Of a stretch of DNA of 64,000 nucleotides, positions 58,851-64,000 are shown one piece after another. Source of the DNA: Flavobacterium soyae. Its GTDB lineage: Bacteria > Bacteroidota > Bacteroidia > Flavobacteriales > Flavobacteriaceae. Position numbers and translations under genes: made by a program. Below the pieces are notes generated by a model. That model did not search any database and had not been told where the DNA came from. It saw only the letters and a program-made list of their open reading frames with translations. Numbering within the stretch: position 1 is the stretch's first letter; each line of letters opens with the position of its first letter. Location of the stretch: positions 132,383-196,382 of the forward strand of contig NZ_JAJQXA010000009.1 in NCBI RefSeq assembly GCF_021245985.1, written 5' to 3'.

Positions 58851-61800
58851 TTATTTTTTAATAATCTTGGCGGTATATTTTTTGCCTTGTACACTGCACT
58901 CTAAAACATAAACTCCGTGGCTTAGTGCGCTCACATTTATGTTAGAAGGAATATTCGCATATGCTTTACTAAACACAGTTTTACCATCTGTGGTGTAAAT
59001 TTTGATTTGTGTTTCTCCTTCAGCCTTATCTGCTAAAAAGATATTTAGGTTATCTATAACAGGATTAGGAAATGCTCTAAACGTTTTTGTTATTTTGCCC
59101 AGCATCATACCTTTTGAATCAAATGGTGCTGATATTGTACTGCTGCAGCCGTTCGTATTAGTAATTTGCAGGCTGTAATTTCCTTCCCAAATTGTAATAA
59201 TTGATTTTTGGGTTGCATTTGGTATTGGTCTGTCGTTCAAATACCATTGGTATGAAGCTGCTTCGACTGAAGCGGTTAGTTTTTTTTCACCCACAACCAT
59301 AATTTCTGGTATAATATTGTTTTCGAGAACAGAAATAGTAGTATTGAATATTTTACCAATACCATTTTCATTGTAAACCGTTACATAATAATTACCGCTT
59401 TCTGTTGTAGTATATGTAGGTTCTGTTGAGCCGTCAAACCATTCGTATGATTTGTAATTTCCTGGAGATAAAACAACTTCTGGACCGCATACATTACCAC
59501 TTACTAATTCAGATTCAAAAGTGTCGAATACTGCAGTTATGGTTCCTGTCAAGGTACATCCGTTTTCCATTACGGCGGTTACAGTATAATCTCCTGCTTT
59601 ACTTATTTCTATACCGTTTGTGGTTTCTCCTGTGCTCCATTGATAAGAAAGGACATCTAATTTCTTACTGTTAAAATTAATTCCTGAATCAATGTATAAG
59701 CTTTTACCTGCGTACCCATATATAACGGGGTTGTCAAATATTTTAAAATCTGATGATACTTCCTGATAGATATAATTCTTTACTTCATTATTGTACTGAA
59801 TAAGGTCATTCTCTAATTTTGCTATAACATTAAAAACGTGAGAATTGCCGCTTGTATCGAGCTTAGGCTGTTTTTTGAAAATATATTCTATACTTTGACC
59901 AACCGGAATTGCAACGTTAATAGATTCTGAAATGGCTTCATCTGTATTAGCATATTCTAAATCTAATTGAATAGCGTTTTCTTTTATTGCAATTTGTCCC
60001 TCGTTAGTCAGCTTAACTTTAAATTCAGACCCGCCGCAAATATCCCTAGGTGACAGAATTTGAACAGATACATCTAAAAGAGGGTCGTTAATTACTTTTA
60101 AGTCATCAAAAACCATATAAGAATATCCGGCTGCTTTAGCATGTCTAAATCTAAACATTACAGATTTTCCCGCATATTTATGTAAGTTCACAGTTCCTTT
60201 TTGCCACTCCATATCAGCATAAATTCCTTGTTTAGTAATTCTCCATATTTCCTGCCATTCACCTCCAGTTGTTTTAATATCAACAATAAGTGCATTGTGA
60301 TAATTACTTTGCATAGCATAATAAAATTCTAAAGCTGTTGCTTTGTCAGATAAGGTATATAATGGCGTTATCAATTCTCCATAAGTCGAATAATTTTCTA
60401 ACTGATTATATAGCATAGTTGCAGCAGCATCGCCGGTATGGTCTTTTTTAGGGAGTGATAAATAGGTGTTATCAGGCTGAACAACTGCTCGCCACGGATA
60501 ATTTTCATCACTTTGATTAGAAACAAATCCTTTTGATCCAAACAGGCTGCCTTGAGATACATTAGAAAAAGGTTCAAAATCTAAATTTGGTGTTTTTGCG
60601 ATAACTTGAAACGCTTGTGTAAGACTTTCTGCTTTTTCTTTTGTTTGCCCGTTTCCAAATAATTTTACCGTAATCTCATAATTTCCTGCCGGCAGTTCTG
60701 GCAGACCATTTATTTGATAAGCAATTGTTTGATATTGCAATAAATTAGCATTTCTTTCTGATACAATTGGTTCTCCTATCGCTTTACCATTTTGTGTAAT
60801 CTGGTATTCGATAGTAATTTTATCAACTACATTGTAAAATAAATTTTTGGCACTTATAAAAAATTGGTGCGACGGTACATCTTGATATACGTTTTCTGCC
60901 ACGCTTAAGTTAGACAACTGCAAATATTCGGCTTTATCCTTAATTTGAATATTATCTACAGCAAAACCGCTGGCAAACAATCCATTGTCATCATGCTGAA
61001 ATGCTACAAGAACACAAGGATTTCCTGCATACGCACTTAAATCTACCTGATATTCTATCCAATTATTGATATAAGGCATTTGAAATATAGTTTTCCAATT
61101 TTTACCTCCATCTGTACTTACTTTTACATATCCATCAGAAAGTCCTGCACCATCACCAAAACCATCAAATGTTAAATGTGCTTCTTTATAATTGCTTAAG
61201 TCAAACACAGGAGAAATCAACATATCGTTTGATGAGTCACAATTACATTTATCGTCATTGCTGGCCATAAAATATGTATGCTCTTTGATACGCCATCCCG
61301 GAGAATCTAGATCAGTATTTGTTCCATGTTTCCAGCCGCCGCCGTTTTTGTTCTCAGAAGTTCTCCATCCTTTGTATTTAGAAGCATCTTCAAAATCCAT
61401 TATGTACGGAAGAACAGATACTTTCATATCGGCATTACTCCAATTATCATAATCAAAAGTAGTCGTGTTATTATCCGGTTTAATGTCCTTACTCTCGGGA
61501 TCAGGAAAAACAGAAACTGAAATGGTATTTTGTCCTATATTTTTCAAATTAATATTTGGCATAGAGTAGGTTATCGTATCTCTGAATTTAGCAAAAACTA
61601 ATTTGGCTTTTTCAGTTTTAGAAAAGACTTCTTTTTGTTCACTATCCAATATTTTTACAGTAACATTTACCAGTTCATTTGTTGTTGCAAAATTATTAAT
61701 GATTTGAGCTTTTATAGTAGCATTATCATTGGTAATAGTACAAGTTCCGGCATCTATGTTTGCAGTAATAAGTTCTAAATCATAAGGGGCATTACCTACA

Positions 61801-64000
61801 AAAATGTTATCTATAAATGCCCCTAAAAAGCCATCGTAATAATCATCTGTAACTACACGAAAACGAATTGCCCCTTTTTTACCGGCAAGTTCATTTAAAT
61901 GTACTCTTATTGGTGCTTTTTTAAAGTCATTGTTTATTCCTGTAAACCAAGGCCCAGATAGTAAATTGTTGAGATGTATTGTTTCTGGATAATCTATACC
62001 AGTAACTTTTTGCCAGTTTTTGTTGTCTTCAGAATACTCTACAATTAACCCGTCATATCCTTTGTGAAATAGTGAAATTATATCAAACTCAACATACGGA
62101 AAAGTGACATTGGTAAAATCAAACATTGGCGATTGTAATGTAAAATCAGCATTAAGGCCCATTCTCTCTCCATAATTAGCAAGATTAACAGTTACCCATA
62201 AATATTTTGAGTTGGTATCTCTAAATGAATATGGAGTTGGCTGCCATATAAATTTTTGATTGGTAAGTATCGATTTTGAATACCATCCGCCAGGAGTTCC
62301 CTCAAAGCCTTCATGATATGGAAATGCAGTTACCATACCGCTGTATACTGCATTAATTATGCTGTTATTTGTTGTTACGGGATCTAGGCTGTATGTTACA
62401 AAAGCTTCATAAGTATGCACGCCTGCTGCAGATAAATCGATGGTTCCATCAAAAGGAATTGTCATTTCTGAGTTCATTTTTAGAGCTGTTTCCAGCGTGA
62501 TCTCTTTCCAGATTATTTCATTTGGCTGAAGTGTGTTATGATATCCTATTTTTAGTGGAGAACCTGCAGGTATGTCCTTACAGCCCAAATTATAGATAGT
62601 AATAGCTAACGGATGGCTTGCTGAAAGTGCTGATCCTGAGGATTCTGTTAGATTTAGTCCTGTCACTTTAAGATCAAAATCCTTTTGACCGGGAGGAACT
62701 TTTAAATCCGTAACAAAAGAAACCCCATTTTTTAGACCAAACTCCTCAATAGGTTTAAAGTCAAGTTTAACTTCGATATAATTTACAGTTGTTGCGCTTA
62801 CTTCGTACGGAAGCTGATCCTGTATTTTTATAATCGTTTCTTCACCTATACCCAGATCTTTATCAAAACTAATGGTACTGTCATTAGTATAAAGAGATTT
62901 AAATCTGCCCCCAAAAGATTGTATCATTAATCTTAATTTATAATTCAGACTTTCATTTGCTTTAATGACAACAGATCCGGTATTTTTAATTGTAATATAA
63001 AATGGCTCATCACCTTTTAATGGACCGCAGCTAGCAGCAGGCTTTTGAACAGAAACCAGTGTTATTTGTTTTTCTGTAAATGGAGCTCCAACACCAACTG
63101 CGTACCATGCATTAGTAACTTGTTTGTATTCTTCAGAACTTAATCCGTATAAATCTTCTACAACCATTAAAGTTGCCTGACGCATATCGTTAAAGTTTGA
63201 AGAAGGAGATAAGTATTCGGTAAGTGTTAAATAAGCAATTTTTTCTGCCTTAGCAAGACCAATAGCTTTTATATCATAACTATTATTAAGGTCGTTTACC
63301 CCTTGACCACCTTCACTTAAAAGATAAAACCAGTAATTTGTAATACCACTGTTAATGTGTACGCCTCCATTATCTAGGACAATGTTAAATGGATCTGCCC
63401 AATTTTCCCCTCCATAAGTGTCAGGCTGTCCTTGCGCTTTTGGGTTCGACATATTTCGCATGCTTCCATGTTTATACATTTCATTGCCCAGCATCCAAAT
63501 GTTTTCTTTAGTATCTTTTCCAGCATAAAATTCAACAGACACACCAAAAATATCGCTGAAAGATTCATTTATAGCACCCGATTCTCCTTGATAAATTAAA
63601 CCTGCAGAAAATTGTGTTACAGCATGTGTCAGCTCATGAGCAGTAATACCCAGACCAACAAAAGGTGAGTTATTGTTTCCGTCTCCAAATTGTGCCCAGC
63701 CGCCTGTCCATGAAGCATTGTCGACATTAGTACCCAAATGTGCAAGACCAATAACTTCCATTCCGTTGTTATCAACACTATTTCGGTTAAACTTTTCAGC
63801 ATAATAATCAATGGTTTTTTGCATACCCCAATGAATATCTATAGCCGCTTCGTCATGATTTTTATTGTAGAGTTCGTTCCAGATATTATCTTCATCAATA
63901 AACTCAGTAATTACTTCATCTGATGCACGGTTGGCATGATTCATATTTAAAGTAAAAATGGGAACTTTATATTTTCCTTGAATTGCTTCTAGTCTGTAAC
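58851..64000 (-). CDS. M4 (thermolysin-like) metallopeptidase with T9SS C-terminal sorting domain, 5'-truncated
   Basis: The frame is open from the right edge to 58851, over 1,700 residues, so the true start is outside. The visible part begins at the end of the propeptide (VPIFTLNMNHANRASDEVIT). The zinc site is HELTHAVTQ, with the third ligand in GAINESFSDIFG. After the M4 domain come CARDB-like and choice-of-anchor-J/MAM-like beta domains (DFTNVTFPYVEFDIISL and similar), Ig-like domains (YQWSTGETTNG, YQWYLNDRPIP) and a type A T9SS sorting domain (AFPNPVIDNLNIFL, GVYVLECSVQGKKYTAKIIK). It should be secreted and attached at the cell surface. Confidence 0.93.
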   Translation of the reverse strand, partial: YRLEAIQGKYKVPIFTLNMNHANRASDEVITEFIDEDNIWNELYNKNHDEAAIDIHWGMQKTIDYYAEKFNRNSVDNNGMEVIGLAHLGTNVDNASWTGGWAQFGDGNNNSPFVGLGITAHELTHAVTQFSAGLIYQGESGAINESFSDIFGVSVEFYAGKDTKENIWMLGNEMYKHGSMRNMSNPKAQGQPDTYGGENWADPFNIVLDNGGVHINSGITNYWFYLLSEGGQGVNDLNNSYDIKAIGLAKAEKIAYLTLTEYLSPSSNFNDMRQATLMVVEDLYGLSSEEYKQVTNAWYAVGVGAPFTEKQITLVSVQKPAASCGPLKGDEPFYITIKNTGSVVIKANESLNYKLRLMIQSFGGRFKSLYTNDSTISFDKDLGIGEETIIKIQDQLPYEVSATTVNYIEVKLDFKPIEEFGLKNGVSFVTDLKVPPGQKDFDLKVTGLNLTESSGSALSASHPLAITIYNLGCKDIPAGSPLKIGYHNTLQPNEIIWKEITLETALKMNSEMTIPFDGTIDLSAAGVHTYEAFVTYSLDPVTTNNSIINAVYSGMVTAFPYHEGFEGTPGGWYSKSILTNQKFIWQPTPYSFRDTNSKYLWVTVNLANYGERMGLNADFTLQSPMFDFTNVTFPYVEFDIISLFHKGYDGLIVEYSEDNKNWQKVTGIDYPETIHLNNLLSGPWFTGINNDFKKAPIRVHLNELAGKKGAIRFRVVTDDYYDGFLGAFIDNIFVGNAPYDLELITANIDAGTCTITNDNATIKAQIINNFATTNELVNVTVKILDSEQKEVFSKTEKAKLVFAKFRDTITYSMPNINLKNIGQNTISVSVFPDPESKDIKPDNNTTTFDYDNWSNADMKVSVLPYIMDFEDASKYKGWRTSENKNGGGWKHGTNTDLDSPGWRIKEHTYFMASNDDKCNCDSSNDMLISPVFDLSNYKEAHLTFDGFGDGAGLSDGYVKVSTDGGKNWKTIFQMPYINNWIEYQVDLSAYAGNPCVLVAFQHDDNGLFASGFAVDNIQIKDKAEYLQLSNLSVAENVYQDVPSHQFFISAKNLFYNVVDKITIEYQITQNGKAIGEPIVSERNANLLQYQTIAYQINGLPELPAGNYEITVKLFGNGQTKEKAESLTQAFQVIAKTPNLDFEPFSNVSQGSLFGSKGFVSNQSDENYPWRAVVQPDNTYLSLPKKDHTGDAAATMLYNQLENYSTYGELITPLYTLSDKATALEFYYAMQSNYHNALIVDIKTTGGEWQEIWRITKQGIYADMEWQKGTVNLHKYAGKSVMFRFRHAKAAGYSYMVFDDLKVINDPLLDVSVQILSPRDICGGSEFKVKLTNEGQIAIKENAIQLDLEYANTDEAISESINVAIPVGQSIEYIFKKQPKLDTSGNSHVFNVIAKLENDLIQYNNEVKNYIYQEVSSDFKIFDNPVIYGYAGKSLYIDSGINFNSKKLDVLSYQWSTGETTNGIEISKAGDYTVTAVMENGCTLTGTITAVFDTFESELVSGNVCGPEVVLSPGNYKSYEWFDGSTEPTYTTTESGNYYVTVYNENGIGKIFNTTISVLENNIIPEIMVVGEKKLTASVEAASYQWYLNDRPIPNATQKSIITIWEGNYSLQITNTNGCSSTISAPFDSKGMMLGKITKTFRAFPNPVIDNLNIFLADKAEGETQIKIYTTDGKTVFSKAYANIPSNINVSALSHGVYVLECSVQGKKYTAKIIKK

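Overview
The window comes from a low-GC Bacteroidota chromosome and most likely from the genus Flavobacterium. Evidence: the gliding-motility pair gldB-gldC, a secreted protease with a type IX secretion (T9SS) C-terminal sorting domain, many signal-peptidase-II lipoproteins, FtsZ and MraY of the long Bacteroidota form, few Shine-Dalgarno sequences, and promoters matching the Bacteroidota -7 consensus TAnnTTTG.

Layout. 1-4860: a cut-off DUF5916 protein, two unrelated L,D-transpeptidases that converge and overlap, a GNAT acetyltransferase, two identical tRNA-Gly(TCC) genes, and peptidase E. 5025-10056: three tandem paralogues of a small carboxypeptidase-regulatory-domain protein, a DUF6702 protein and an M1 metallopeptidase. 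10162-20741: TatA, a PAP2 phosphatase, a 2-oxoglutarate dioxygenase, an O-methyltransferase, several envelope lipoproteins, RlmN, a polyprenyl diphosphate synthase, and an ECF sigma factor with a probable anti-sigma partner and outer-membrane protein. The spacers here are rich in palindromic and tandem repeats. 20871-27488: DnaG (no zinc ligands), a NarL-type response regulator, NadE, GldB-GldC, EngB and an alpha/beta hydrolase.

27735-44338 is the division and cell-wall (dcw) cluster: mraZ-rsmH-ftsL-ftsI-murE-mraY-murD-[frameshifted four-helix-bundle gene]-ftsW-murG-murC-ftsQ-ftsA-ftsZ, followed by a yqeY-like gene. A phased array of GTGG boxes precedes mraZ and looks like its operator. murF and ddl are absent from this cluster.

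45063-55220 is the most unusual part. A tRNA-Arg(TCG) gene and a perfect hairpin are followed by eleven same-strand, mostly overlapping genes: GTP cyclohydrolase II, a CDP-alcohol phosphotransferase, a glycosyltransferase, an isoprenylcysteine-methyltransferase-like membrane protein, two SAM methyltransferases, a Wzx-like flippase, a RibD-C-type reductase, a medium-chain dehydrogenase, a 6-pyruvoyl-tetrahydropterin-synthase-like protein and an LTA-synthase/sulfatase-like membrane enzyme. Early riboflavin/pterin chemistry combined with lipid-linked export chemistry suggests an undescribed GTP-derived pyrimidine or pterin conjugate that is built on the membrane, flipped and transferred outside. 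The product is inferred.

55545-64000 holds a possible 51-residue membrane protein, a Kup potassium transporter, a candidate small RNA, a small beta-barrel protein and a very large M4-family T9SS-secreted protease cut by the right edge.
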